Assembly: GCA_019155185.1 (NCBI GenBank) | Contig: CM032794.1 | Coordinates: 7,231,988-7,295,987 of the forward strand | Direction of reading: 5' to 3' | Source: Beaufortia kweichowensis | Taxonomy: Eukaryota; Chordata; Actinopteri; Cypriniformes; Gastromyzontidae | Length of the DNA: 64,000 nt | In this document: positions 36,651 to 48,800 of the stretch, in pieces | How the letters are laid out: each line of letters opens with the position of its first letter | Numbering within the stretch: the first letter of the stretch is position 1 | Translations under genes and position numbers: made by a program | Notes under the pieces: generated by a model | Told to the model about the DNA's origin: nothing | The model's database searches: none | Seen by the model: only the letters and a program-made list of their open reading frames with translations

Positions 36651-37984
36651 GTGCTTTATTATAAAAAAGACAATACACTTCCTAAAACCCAGACGTCAAA
36701 AGAGCATCTATTTGCTTCTTACAGTATCTGCACCTGGACTACTCCGGCTCATTGACAGTATTCCCTGGACTATTGTGTCTGCCGAGATGTTTCGATCTAT
36801 ATTACCCCTCTGCTTTTCATGCTGGAAATGTTTTCATTGCAGAAGAGTTGCAACCCCAGACTTTGTCACAACAGCATGTATTCTAGCAAGTCTGTGATTT
36901 ATCAGCTCCTAAGACATGGATCTCTTTGACACACTTCTGTTTAGAATCCAGGCCAACTGATCTGAGAAGCTTGAAAAAGCAACTGCATTGTTGTTACTTC
37001 TATATCAAAAATATGCTGAGAGTGGGAGAAGACATCCTCCAGGGGAGGGGAAGGGTGGCTGTTTGAAAAGGGGTTCCAATATAATGAGCAACCTAGATTT
37101 GTACTGTGGCTTCCGTGCCTGTGATGACAAACACACAGTGTAATCAAGGCAAACTGATATTTATAAGCTAAGCTGAGCTGAACACACCTCCCCTCTCTGT
37201 CTCAAGTGACTAATATTAGTGAACAGCACAATTTATGCCATTTGGCTTATCTGTAAAATGTGGTGTTGACAAAGGATTTCTGAATTGAAACCCAGCACAG
37301 AGGCTGCAAATGTGTGACAGCGCAATCTCCATCGCAGGTTTGACTGAGCCTTTAAGGCAGAGTAATTCAAATGCATTTATTACAGTTACTGAGGCCTGAG
37401 GGCATGGAAGTCAATTTTCATTTCCCTGAAATGAGAGGTTTGGTTAATAAGCTGCTCAGAAGGCCCATTTCCATAGATTTTACATGCATGAACTCTAACC
37501 TCTCCGTGCCTGTGCACCACCCTGGCTCCTTTCCAGTGCACCAAATGTCCATCAGAAAGTCTTTTTTTCCCCTCCGAGTGTTCACGTATGGCATTAGACA
37601 TCTGCTGCAGAACTAAAAACAGTGCCGCATGTTTGCTCCCTCATTTATCTGTTGCCATTTGGGCTCCATCCTGTTTTCCAAGACACTGACTGATTTGCGC
37701 TAGTCACCTTTTGTTAATGTAAAGAACATTAGGGCATCTGCTTCTTGTAATGACCACCGACTAATTACATGGATTAATATCTACATAAACAACTGACTTA
37801 TAGCATGATCACAGAATTAGGAAGATAACAATATATTTGAACAAAAATCAACAACAGTGTGATGGAACTACATTGAGCTCTATATAAATTTTAACAGCTT
37901 CTTTGGCCTATAACTCAAGGCATCCTAAATGGATATAATCATTAGTGTGTGTCACTATGCAGGCGACTTCATTACATATAAGCT

Positions 37985-38070
37985 TGATGAATTTTGCTCT
38001 GGCTCCAAATGAGATTTGAACCCATGACCCCAATAATGCTAGGCAGGCAATGAGCAAGGAAACTAGGTTA
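37985..38070 (-). repeat. Possible tRNA-derived SINE head
   Basis: On the minus strand GGTCATGGGTTCAAATC (within 38010-38030) resembles a pol III B box in its T-arm context, and about 35 bases earlier TTGCTCATTGCC loosely resembles an A box. No cloverleaf could be drawn, so this is at best a degraded tRNA-like SINE. Confidence 0.3.
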
Positions 38071-40902
38071 GGCTACTCTAGCAGCACATTCACCACAGCG
38101 TAGCTTAAATTGTTAAGAGAGATCTACTGTGACAACCTACATACTGTTGATAATAAACCACAGTATCATGATTCCTGTAGAAATACGCCAAAGAATAATG
38201 TGAACAGGCATTCACAGAGGCCGCATAACCTGGCAACAGCCTGCGGTGATTCCAGAATTATCATCAGCGAGAATCTGCCACAGGAGACCTTATTAAACAT
38301 AAGTATAAAGTCTGATTAAAACAGTGAAACCCTGGAGGTTGTGTGCTATTGTGATTACTTGCTTTGTAGTTCAGACATCCTGGGCACAAGATAAGATATG
38401 AGGATTGCTGAAAGTTATATGATAAACTAGCTCTGCCAGCATGTGTCTTGTAGTCCTGAAGAATTTGTTTTTAATATGTTTTCACTTACTTTTGAGTTAC
38501 TTTCAAGAACATAATCTGCATAACAATACTTCATTTCATTGGCTGTAATATTGCATGGAATCTGAAGACTGTAGTCTTGTTTGTATAAAAAAGTTATCCT
38601 CTCTCAAGACAGTATATATGGCATTGCTGTATTAGTCATGTTATAGTGTGGCTGATATTGGCTTCTAAAACAAGATAGATTCAATCAATAACCACAAAAT
38701 AATTGAACGTTTCATTAAGTCTCCCTAAAGGGCTGTGTGGTATTGATTCTATATTGATTCTAATGGTCCAGAGGTCAAACATCTTAGTTATAGAGGAACT
38801 TTTATCCTGATTTCACATTTTCATAGAATCTTGAAATGAGATAAATGTCTGGCCTACTGTCCATGATGGAGTCTCAACTCAAGCTCTAAATTGCCGCTCA
38901 TAATTAGACAGCTCAATTAAAACAATATTAAATACTAGATGACTTAAGTGAATTGTAATAGAGGCGGAGTGGGGGTCATGGTGGATGTGGAAGAGTAGTC
39001 ACAGGAGTAAGGCAAGCAACTCTTTATACACCTTTAGCATTGTGATTGGCACTATTAAATGAACATGCTGGTCATGAACTTTCATTTAGAACTCAATTTA
39101 AAATTCTATCATCATACTTTTGTTACTTTAAATTCTGCAAGGATAGAGTAATAGGGACACCACAAGAATTAATAAAAGGTAATTTTTAAAGTGAACGCCA
39201 GTGCAGCTGTATATCTTGTATAACAGCACTTCCTCTGACCTGAGATACACATTCATTTGGCCTTACTGCATCTCCCCAAATGTTTCTAAAGAACAATCCT
39301 GGCGAAGAGCATCTTTTGCATTTTTAGAAGATGCTATTACATGCAATCGCTTCAGTCTCTGTCATTAAACTTTTCAATTTCGCACAAGACACGACAAGAT
39401 GATCTCTAAGCCTGACCCACATTAGAGATGGTCCTTATGAAGTATCAGGTTGGGCAGAAGCATTTCAACTGCTTCATTTTTCTCTAAATGGCAGAGATTA
39501 CTGAGGTTAATGGGTGCAATATTGGCTAAATGCTCTCGTTTACAGGCTCTTCCTGCTTGCCTTAGGGGAACTGAATGGTACGTGGCATCTTTTTGGCTCG
39601 GCTGCCACATTCAATACACTAACACTCATTTTCATGACAGCAGGGCAGTGCCAACATAACACACTGAAAGGTGTTTCTTTGAACTATTTGTGACGTGTTA
39701 TCAATCAAAACAGAGCTCGGGTATAAGGTGTGTCTGGCTCAAGAATTAATTTCAGTGAAAAATCTTTTACCACAGAAAGTTTATAAAATGTACAACATGA
39801 TACCGTAAAAGTACAAATACTGTAGTACATACCAGCTCCTCCATTATGATGTGTGATCTTAATCACACATTACATTTTGGCAAATTCATTTTCTCATATT
39901 TTAATTGAGCTATTTGAAGCTTTCATTTAAGCTGGATAAAATGATTATGGTCCACAGTGGACTGAAATGCTCAGAACATCTGTCATGGATTATCTGCAGA
40001 GAAAGGCCAAGTTAAAGCCCATCTAGTGTGTTTATCTAACACAAAGAAAATGTATAGGGTCTTTTATATCTCAAAGTATTAGTTTGTCAAATGTTTCTGT
40101 TTACTCATTCATCTTAGGAACCTAAGGAGAGCATAAAAAGTGCTTGGAGAAAGAATGATTTAAAGACATCCAGATACCAAAACATATACAAGCAAAAATT
40201 CTTAAAAATCTTAAAATTAGCTCATTTGCACTGATATTACCAACTGAGCATAATGCAATCATCTGATACACCCAAATGCACCCCATGTTTATTTATCTTA
40301 TAATACACTTATCTATCAAAAACAGCAATGCCTCAACAGTCAACACCACTAGAGAAGCAACAACCCACAAACCCATGAATCATCCACCAAAAATTACGCA
40401 AGCGCTCTCAAAAAGCAACACATAGATCAGAAGCTTTTCCTATGAATCAGTCCTGTATATAGTGTCTATTACAGCACCTCTTTACCAATGCACAGTAAAG
40501 TTCTGAAGCCTTTTGAGGGTTGAATGTTAAATGCAGATTAGCACCAGTCTGTGCTGCCAGCTTTCCTGGAACTAAACCACTATTTTTTTCAGTCACAAAA
40601 TATAAAACTGTTATGACACATGGTGCAATTGAAATGTGTTACCTATGCAGTATTCAGGAAGTCTCAAAAGTCACTGGGGTCTATTAGAATCAATGAGGAA
40701 TAGTTGTGTCGACCATCATGGATACACTGCCTCTTTCCTCTCGTCTCTTTAGAGCATAGCAATGCACATGTGAACAGAATATGAATGACCCAACGCCATA
40801 TTCTAGCAAAAGTAATGGTAAGTAGAGCAACAGAAAGGCATAAGAGAACCGAATAAATGAAATATTGCACAAACCAAAATAATGCAAACCGTAACACCAT
40901 GC

Positions 40903-41000
<98 letters not shown>
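40903..41000. repeat. (ATAG)n microsatellite, 98 bp
   Basis: An uninterrupted tetranucleotide tract of about 24 units, about 140 bp from the minus-strand donor at 41137. The Ile-Tyr-Leu-Ser frame on the other strand is an artefact. Confidence 0.97.
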
Positions 41001-41130
41001 CAGAACAGACAGAAGAAAATGCATGGAATTATGGAAGCATACATCCAGCATGAACTTCGGCGTAAATATGCAATTGACTCTCTTTTAAACAGATCATACA
41101 TTAGCACAGATCGATTAGATTAGGCTACGG

Positions 41131-41140
41131 CTTCTTACCT
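41131..41140 (-). other. Consensus splice donor on the minus strand
   Basis: The minus strand reads AG then GTAAGAAG, with the intron GT at 41137-41138 and the last exon base at 41139. It lies at the edge of a CpG-enriched block about 15 kb upstream of the lrrc4c coding exon and on the same strand, so it is the best candidate donor for a lrrc4c 5' exon. Confidence 0.5.
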
Positions 41141-42150
41141 ATTTTTCACTGTGAGATATGAAGCGATACCAGTAAACGGGAGCATCACTGCAGCCCTCGC
41201 AAAATCCCACTTCATGTAGAATCCATGCACGATTTAGGGAGATGTAAGTAAGGGCAGGCGCTCTCTAAAGCGGTCGGTGAGCTTTGACAAAGCAAAGCAG
41301 GTGCAAAAAAGGGGGAGGGGGTCTGGAAGAAAAAAAATCTTAAACAAAATCTGCAAAGAAAAAGCAGATAAATCTACCAGCGTTCGTATGCTTTGCTGGA
41401 AACATAAAACAGCCTAGTATCCATATCCGGAACAGAAATGTCTGAATCACATGGGTTTGCAACAGCCTCTCTCGTCCAGTCCAATATTCCCTTTGGGTAA
41501 AATCCAGCAGAGTTAGTACTTGTTAGTGTGGGTATTGGATCCCGATCTATCTCTGATCGAGAGAAGCCCTTTTAAACACTACGATCTATCGCCGTTTCTC
41601 AACGCGTACTGGCCCAATGCTCCTCACATCTTGCCTACATCCACAACCGCAGTCCATAGATTTAACATAACGTGCTGACTCCGCTGAACGCTGTTTAATG
41701 TGTTACAGCATCACCTCAGAGCATCCTTCTGACTCCGTCCTCGTCTCTAGATATTTGATATCGTTTCTCTTGAGCGATGCTCACTGCAGAGCCCTCCTTA
41801 AAGTTACACCATTGGCTCTACTGAATACTTAAGTCACAAAATCCAGTAATTAGCTTTCTATTCGCGTTGCCAGGACGAGTTCTAGTACATTCTTTCGTTT
41901 ACTCGACGTATTAAACTCAAACCCACAACATATCTTCATGAATCTCATCGGAATAGCGTATTTTAAAGCAACGTTTCTACTTCTCTCTTATAAATCGCTG
42001 TTGCGCTGGACAGCTCTATGTTTCGTCAGAAAATGTTGATGTAAAGTGAAAGCCCACGAAAAGATGCACCGAGTGCTTCTCTTAACGGCAGCTGAGGAGA
42101 GAATATGTGCCGGAGCTCCTGCTGAGGCGACTAACGGATGATTTCCCCGT
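41139..42150 (-). other. Candidate 5' exon of lrrc4c (or of an unknown minus-strand transcript)
   Basis: CpG dinucleotides are clearly more frequent here than in the flanks, and the block ends at the consensus donor at 41139. An ATG at 41213-41215 opens a frame of 25 codons plus 2 nt that stays open to the donor. I do not recognise the encoded peptide (it begins MKWDFARAAV). If spliced to 26350 the frame continues 14 codons and stops at 26308, so in lrrc4c it would be an upstream frame and not part of the protein. The far end near 42.15 kb is a guess from the CpG distribution. It could instead be the first coding exon of another gene. Confidence 0.4.
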
Positions 42151-42250
42151 ATATCAAACCTGACACGGTGTGCATTTTAAAGGCATCTGTTGCTGAATGA
42201 TGCGCATTTGTGTGTGACTGTGCGCGCGCGAGTTTATCCGACTTTTTTTC
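41160..42250 (-). promoter_or_regulatory. CpG-enriched promoter-like block
   Basis: About 1.1 kb with many CpG sites, including a run of GCGCGCGCG near 42222-42230, in DNA where CpG is otherwise depleted. A TTTAAAA-like element on the minus strand near 42174-42181 could act as a weak TATA. Its position upstream of lrrc4c and beside a minus-strand donor suggests a promoter for that gene. No transcription start can be read from the sequence. Confidence 0.4.
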
Positions 42251-44859
42251 TTACTGCGTTTTACCCAACACCCGAATGACCAGGGTAATATCTTTATGTA
42301 AAGTTAGATTATGAATGTGTTTTTGCTGACACAATTTGATGTGGGAATGCCACCTACCGGCATACATCCTCCTCTCAATATTTCTGTCAACTATCACCAG
42401 CATTACGCCACAGCTTCAGATTAGATATGCATGAGAGCATTGTACACATTTCCACTTTCCCACATTTCACTGTGCACACTTCTGTTACATATTTTATATT
42501 AACAAGTATAAACCAGTTAGACCTATGTTATATTTTAAACCCTGTTATGCCATCCTGTTCAATAGATTATTATCAATATGTTTAGTTACTAGTTCTCCAT
42601 CACCTAAACACACCAATGTCAGAAATTGCCATTTTGCAAGTATAAAGGCATTTTCATTAACCTGACAAGCTGACAATTGTCTGCATTATTTGCATTCTTG
42701 TCACTTTCGTTTTGATATGATCATATCATGTAGTTGGTACGTATAATTACCAAACAAATTATTGTTTTGCTATGAGTCTTTCACTTGAGGTCTGTGCCCC
42801 CCACACTAATTAAAGCAATAAACAACTCCTATCTTAGTGGTGTGTCATGAAAAAATACTTGTCTCCTGTATTTGTCATGATACTCTCTATTATGATAGAT
42901 AAATAAGTAAATGGTTGTATTTATTTACAAGCACAGTGGACTTTTTAAGGTTTGTTTATTCTACTTATACTATTTTTAGCTAATATACTGTATACTCATA
43001 TCTCCCATGTGAAGAAGTAAATACAACAAATATCTGGATCGACAACACTTGGCAGCAATGCGTCAACTAATCATTCTCTGCAGTATTCTCTGCAATTTTG
43101 ATGTGGACTTTGTGGATCCCTACTGCAACACCTTTTAACATCTAATACATAGATGGTTGGACATTCTAAGAACTATCTGGACAGTATACTTTTCCTCAAC
43201 ACTTGTCCAGCTTTTGAGACAGAAATATATCTATGATGACCTTTAGTGCAATGCTGTATTTACCTTATAAAGACCTGCATCCTCTAAAATCTTCCACTTA
43301 TACCCATCTGTCTATTATTCTTCCAAACTTTATTCAGGTGCTTTTCAGAACACTCCACCCAACAGTGATTTCCACCTATAACTATTCCTCTATAAAATAC
43401 ATGTTTGCTTAGTCTCTTAATTATTTGAATTATGAACACTAACCTTAGTTGATGCTACAGATGTCTGCAGTCCTTTGGGAGTTTTTCATCCATTCTTTAA
43501 AACTTCCCAGACGAGGAGCCGCTGTGCCCTTGAAAAATCATTGTAAGCTGTAAAATCAACAGCATAGTTTCAGTAAAGTCTGTCTGTTTTGGTCTTCTAA
43601 ATTTTCTTAAAAATCAAGGAATTACTTTTTCATATAATGAATGGGGAAATATGAGTAAATGGTGACCTTCACTGTTAAATAAATAAAACATTTTGTTAGA
43701 TTACCCTCATCCAATATAAAAGTTTTTGAATGATATTAAATGCTTAATGAGAGAAAAATAAAAGCACGAAAATCTGTTGTGTCACTGTACATCAAGAACA
43801 TCACAAACTATCATACAGAATATAAATTGATTCTTCTGGGTTAGGGTCAGTAAAGAAAAGATAAACAAATACGATAAAATGGTACATCTGGAATATTTTA
43901 TTTTAACGTGGGTGGTGCCGTTATGCCTGTTATACTAGAAGTCTAAGCCGCATAAATAAAGATTAATATACAATTACAAATAAGGCAGATGGTTATGTAC
44001 TTTGAACTGATAACACTTTCATCTTCAAAACATATTCATTTTGCTTTCCGTGGTTCAGCAGCAAAGTTCAGCAGTGTATGCATGTATTGACAAAATGAAT
44101 AAATTCATTTCTAATATTTTACACAAGTAGAAAAAATGCTAAAGCACATATGTTTTGACGTTTGGTTTTGAATTTTTGATGTGGTGCAATGCAGTACAGA
44201 ATTGTGGATGAACTGAGGCATGAATGGAGATAGGTCAAGGCCTGCCTGTGCTTGTTTAATAGTATCTTTCTAGTATTGTCATACCTCAAGCATTAATTCT
44301 TAAGTTCTTTAGAATTACATCCTTACATCCCGCACATCTGCAGTTCTGAGCCAGCTTGCATGGATTCAGTAACCTGTCAGCTTTCTGGGACAGACTTCAA
44401 GTAAAAAAACAAAAGGAAAGACTTTCTAAAGCTTCTAAGGCTGGATTTAAATTTTTAATATTGCTGTCCCACTGTTCTTGTTTTTTTCTGTCTCACTTTA
44501 ATATTAAATGACTTATCCAAACATAGAATATCCATATGATAAGAACCATGCAGAGATTAGAGGAAGCTGCCTACTTTTAAGTTGGATTTTATACCATTGA
44601 GACAAAAAAAAGTCTGTGTGAGGGGGACATATTGTAAATCATATTCATCTCTATATTTTATTAGTACGAAGAACATCATTATGAAGATATACAACTTAAC
44701 CACCTATATTTAATCACTGTTTTAGGATAAAATAGTTCCCAATTTAGTAACACACATTTGTGTCAAGGACAAACTTCAAAACAAAACTGAGTCAAAACTA
44801 AGACCAGACCTGTATTTTGAAAAGACGATTCTGTGTTGACATAAACTCTGGTAAACTTC
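42251..44859. other. Non-coding, nothing recognised
   Basis: AT-rich DNA between the two CpG-rich blocks, with no frame above 60 codons. Confidence 0.55.
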
Positions 44860-45270
44860 TCCTCATCGGCTCATCGGCTTTACAAGGACCATTTAATCCT
44901 TTGATCATCACTTCCTGTCTCACACATTTGCAGAAATCGGACAAGTTCCGTTCGCAACGCCACAGCGCGGTGTTTTTGGGGCGTGTGCGGCACGCTGTTA
45001 CTCAGTCCCACAATCCACCTCGAGTCTCGACACCGTCAGTGGAAGACATTCACCTAGCTTAAACGCGCCGGTGGAACGATACGATTAGTGGGTAACAACA
45101 AAATCGCATCGCGCATGATCCGCATATGATGAGTATGTAACTGTCCTTTAACAAAATCCTCTCCTTGATAATAGTGATAACTAACTCATTTCGAATAAAA
45201 AACTTGCGTGAGGAGGCGCTAGTAGGTTAAAGCGGTCGTGGGGCGCATGCGCACTTCGTGGACTTGAATC
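44860..45270. promoter_or_regulatory. Second CpG-rich promoter-like block with an NRF1-type palindrome
   Basis: CpG-dense sequence (for example around 44945-45000 and 45060-45115) with the palindrome GCGCATGCGC at 45243-45252, which matches the core of the NRF1 site. A minus-strand donor-like CTAG followed by GTGAAT gives a possible exon end at 45054. A plus-strand frame of 81 codons (44817-45062) overlaps it but encodes nothing I recognise. It may be an alternative lrrc4c promoter, a bidirectional promoter, or an unrelated CpG island. Confidence 0.35.
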
Positions 45271-45764
45271 ATCCCTCAGATAGTGCATGTGACCATAGAC
45301 ATATATGATAATATACGTCTAATGCCTGTTACACACAAATACTTTGAATTACGCACAATTATTTTTGACAGTAATTTTCTCATTTACTGATGAACATTAT
45401 TACTCTAAGATGAGGGGTCGTAGGCAATGTAGCCTATGTAGCATTTATGTAATATTCTCTTATTGAGTTATATGGTTTGCAGGATATAAATAATACCTAT
45501 ACACGATACCACACAATTAAATATAGCAAATCTTAGCATAAACCAGTAAATTAAGTCTTGGTGAGGCTTATGCTTAGAGTCTTTGCTTAGAGGCAGAATA
45601 AATGTGTAAATATTAAATTATTGTTTACTGTCAACTTTTCCACAGTCTAATTCTTAAACAATATTTTAAAAATGCTCTTCTATGTTGTTCATCTCTCCAT
45701 AGTTTCAATTCTTGTAGACTACACTTATTGTTAGATTGTTGACACAATGTTAAATGCTCCCTCA

Positions 45765-45820
45765 TTTGTAATTTACTGTGGATAAACGCATCTGCTAAAT
45801 GAATAACTGTAAATGTAAAT
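45765..45820 (+). repeat. Fish retroposon tail fragment
   Basis: TTACTGTGGATAAACGCATC then TGCTAAATGAATAACTGTAA and ATGTAAAT. This is a diverged copy of the GGATAAAAGCGTCTGCTAAATG-type tail with a TAAATGTAAATG end, as at 2797-2842 but on the other strand. Confidence 0.65.
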
Positions 45821-48800
45821 GTACCGCTTGCATTCAGTTCACTGTAAAAGCAGTGTGATGGCAGAGACTTGCTTAGTCTGAACAGCTGTGGGATGTGAAT
45901 GTGTTACTTTGTTAGCCTATTAGTGTTTGGATATAATCTCTCTGACAAGACCTACTTATGCTGTAAAAGACATAAAATACTAGAGGTCATCACTACCAAC
46001 ACTACCTACTATATGTGTTAAGTTTAATCAGCAACAGCCAACACATTATAATAAAAGGTTTCACTGTGGCTATTGTAAAACGCTTAATGGCAATGACATA
46101 ACAAAATATAGCCATGTGTATAGTATACTGTAACTGTACATGCATATACAGATAAAAGGAGAGTACACATCGAAATGCAATATAGTATGTGTGTGTCTGG
46201 TCTCCGATTACTGTACTGGCAGGCAAATGGCCAGAAAAGCAAAGGCACAAAGCCCAGTACTGAACTGCATTAAAACAGCACCCACATTCAGCATATTAGC
46301 ACTGAGCAGTGCAGTAAATCAAAAGAACCAAACAGTTCATCTATAATTCATTCAGAAGCAAAGTACATCCTCCTCAAAAAGTTCAGGATAAACTTGTAGG
46401 GTGGAAGAGGAATGCCAATGGCGTGTTGTGGTTTTTTTATAACAATATTTAGCAACCTTATTAAAAACCAAAGAATTTTCAAAATGAAACCAGTATGGAA
46501 TATTAAGTGTGGGGCTTTTTGCTCTAAACATCTCCTAATGGTATACTGAATTAAACACCCTGCAGACCCTGGAGGGTTTTTCTGTTCATTCTGCTGAACA
46601 AGTGTCTTTTGCATATTAAATGCATGCATTGCATAAATAAACTTTGTAGTTAAAAAGACATTTTGACGTTTGATGTACTTATGTAGAAATATCAAATTTT
46701 TGTTTTAACTGGAAGTAAAATGTTTTGGGAAATGTTTGCATTGCATAATACTAAGTTAAAGTAAGTAAAGTATCAGTCATCAAATTGTTCTGAAAAAGTA
46801 AAAATAGATGTTTGTGTTTGTGTATGTGAACAATTTTAGAAATAGAATTCTATGGCAGCACATAACCATAACTTGAATTTGGAATTCATTACTTTTAGTG
46901 TGCTAACAGATAAAAGGTTACAACATGTGTATTTATTTATTCATTGCCACTATGGACTGAGGGTGAGAAGTTTGTGGACTGTGTCATCTGCTCATCAAAA
47001 ATGTATCTTTATTATTTTAATAATGTTGCCTAAACATTTGCCTAAATTAATTTATGCTGCCTTAAATTATGTTGCCTTTAGTTTGAGTGTAGTGTTTACC
47101 ATCTACAATCATGTTTTGAAATCCATTTGTGCATTCACACTCAAATTGATATGTTTTTACATGCAAAACCTGTGGAATTGGATGCTTGTCTCCCTAATTG
47201 GTGCTTGAAGGTTTGGGCAAGCTAATTTGAATCGTTTGAAGTGAAAATAAATGATTGAATTCCACAATGCCATTACTAAGACAAATGTTTATAAAAAAAA
47301 GATTTGGCATTTTTAATGGACAATTTAGATATCATTCATCAAATGAGTAGTAAAAAAGTTCTTGTGGATTTGGCCTTATAAAAGCACCATGCTAGATCTA
47401 ATGTTGTCTGTGGACCTGATTCTGATTGTTCTTTCAGAAGGTCCTATCAGTTCTTCTGAATTACAGCAGCACAGAAACATGACTTCTCCACTGGAGCGTT
47501 AAGATAAAATGAAGTAAATGAAATAACAAAGAAAAAAGCGAGGCAGGGAGCATTTAATTTATCCTTTTTTATCCTTTTATTTCCTTTTTTGAGTCTAGTG
47601 TGCAATGAATTGCATTAAAACATGGCTTTATCCACAATCAAATTGAATAGGTTAATGCAATCCTTCCGTCTTCCATTGTCAATATGTGATTAGTTCTGTT
47701 TGCTTTGAGAAGTAATGCACTACACACAATCAGTTTTCCAATTCAAATGGTGCCCAATCTGTTATAGGAGAAAAGAGCTGTGAAACTGATGTTTTACTCA
47801 TGGGAGTATTTCTTTGTTCGTCATGTGGAAATATTCCAATGTACTGTATGTCTTCTTTTTGTTCTATGTATTTTTGATGCTTTAGTTCCTATCCTGTTAA
47901 CCTTAGGTGCCATAATGTCTTAGCACCCTAAAGAGGATAAATTGTTTAGCATTATGCCATTCCTGTTGTGTTCAAATAATTATACTAAAGTGTATTTAGT
48001 TTTTGCAACAGGTAAATGCATTATGTAAAAAAAAAACCTTGGATGAAGAGGGCCTTTATTATGTTTTTAAAGCCAAAGTTTTACCTTGGTTTAAAAACAG
48101 ACTGTAGCATGTTGGTTTTCCTCTCATGCAATGTTTCATCAGCAAAGGACATACAATATCACAACAAAACCTAAAAAAATCTGCTAGGCTTCTTTGACCC
48201 TCTGAAATAGACTGGCAAAATAAATCATTCAAATCTTTACCTCAGGGCATGGATCATTCTCTGGACTTTTCTCTCTTTCTTTCTCTGTCTCACCCATCCA
48301 GGTACAGTAGCCCATGAAACTTTCATCTAGGATGGCGCCTTTTATCAGTTATATCCCCAGGCTATAAAGGCATACCAGATGGTGACTAAAATCAAAGCAT
48401 ACTTCCTCCAAAAAAGCAGTCCTCTGGTGACACAGCCTTACAACTCAAGATAACAAGAACTGCTGCCACTAAGAATAACGCTGGTCCTAAGATATTCCCA
48501 TTTGAGCATGTGAGGAGAAAAAAATGAGATGTGAAAGACAGAAAACATTGTACTCCCCAAACTTGTCTTGCTGTGTGAAGTGTAGTACGATCCTGTCTTT
48601 AGGCTGATGGACCTGAGCACTGCAGTACCACTAAATGCCATTCCTCTATGAGCATCGCTTTCTTTACAGATAAATGACATTGTGCTGCATTGCATTCTGC
48701 CCCAAATCCCTAACCATCCCCCCTCGCTCCACTCCCTCTTTCTCTCCCGTTCTCTGCCTCTAACTCTAACGAGAACATGTGAGGACACAAGGGGACAGTC

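Noticed and set aside
37985..38070. Functional tRNA gene
   Set aside because: Only a B-box-like segment is convincing. No acceptor stem or cloverleaf forms, so it is listed as a possible degraded SINE.
40803..41051. 82-codon minus-strand frame with a Leu-Ser-Ile-Tyr repeat
   Set aside because: It is the translation of the ATAG tract.
46852..47208. 118-codon plus-strand frame with hydrophobic stretches
   Set aside because: AT-rich DNA gives Ile/Leu/Phe-rich frames by chance. No domain, splice context or start context supports it.
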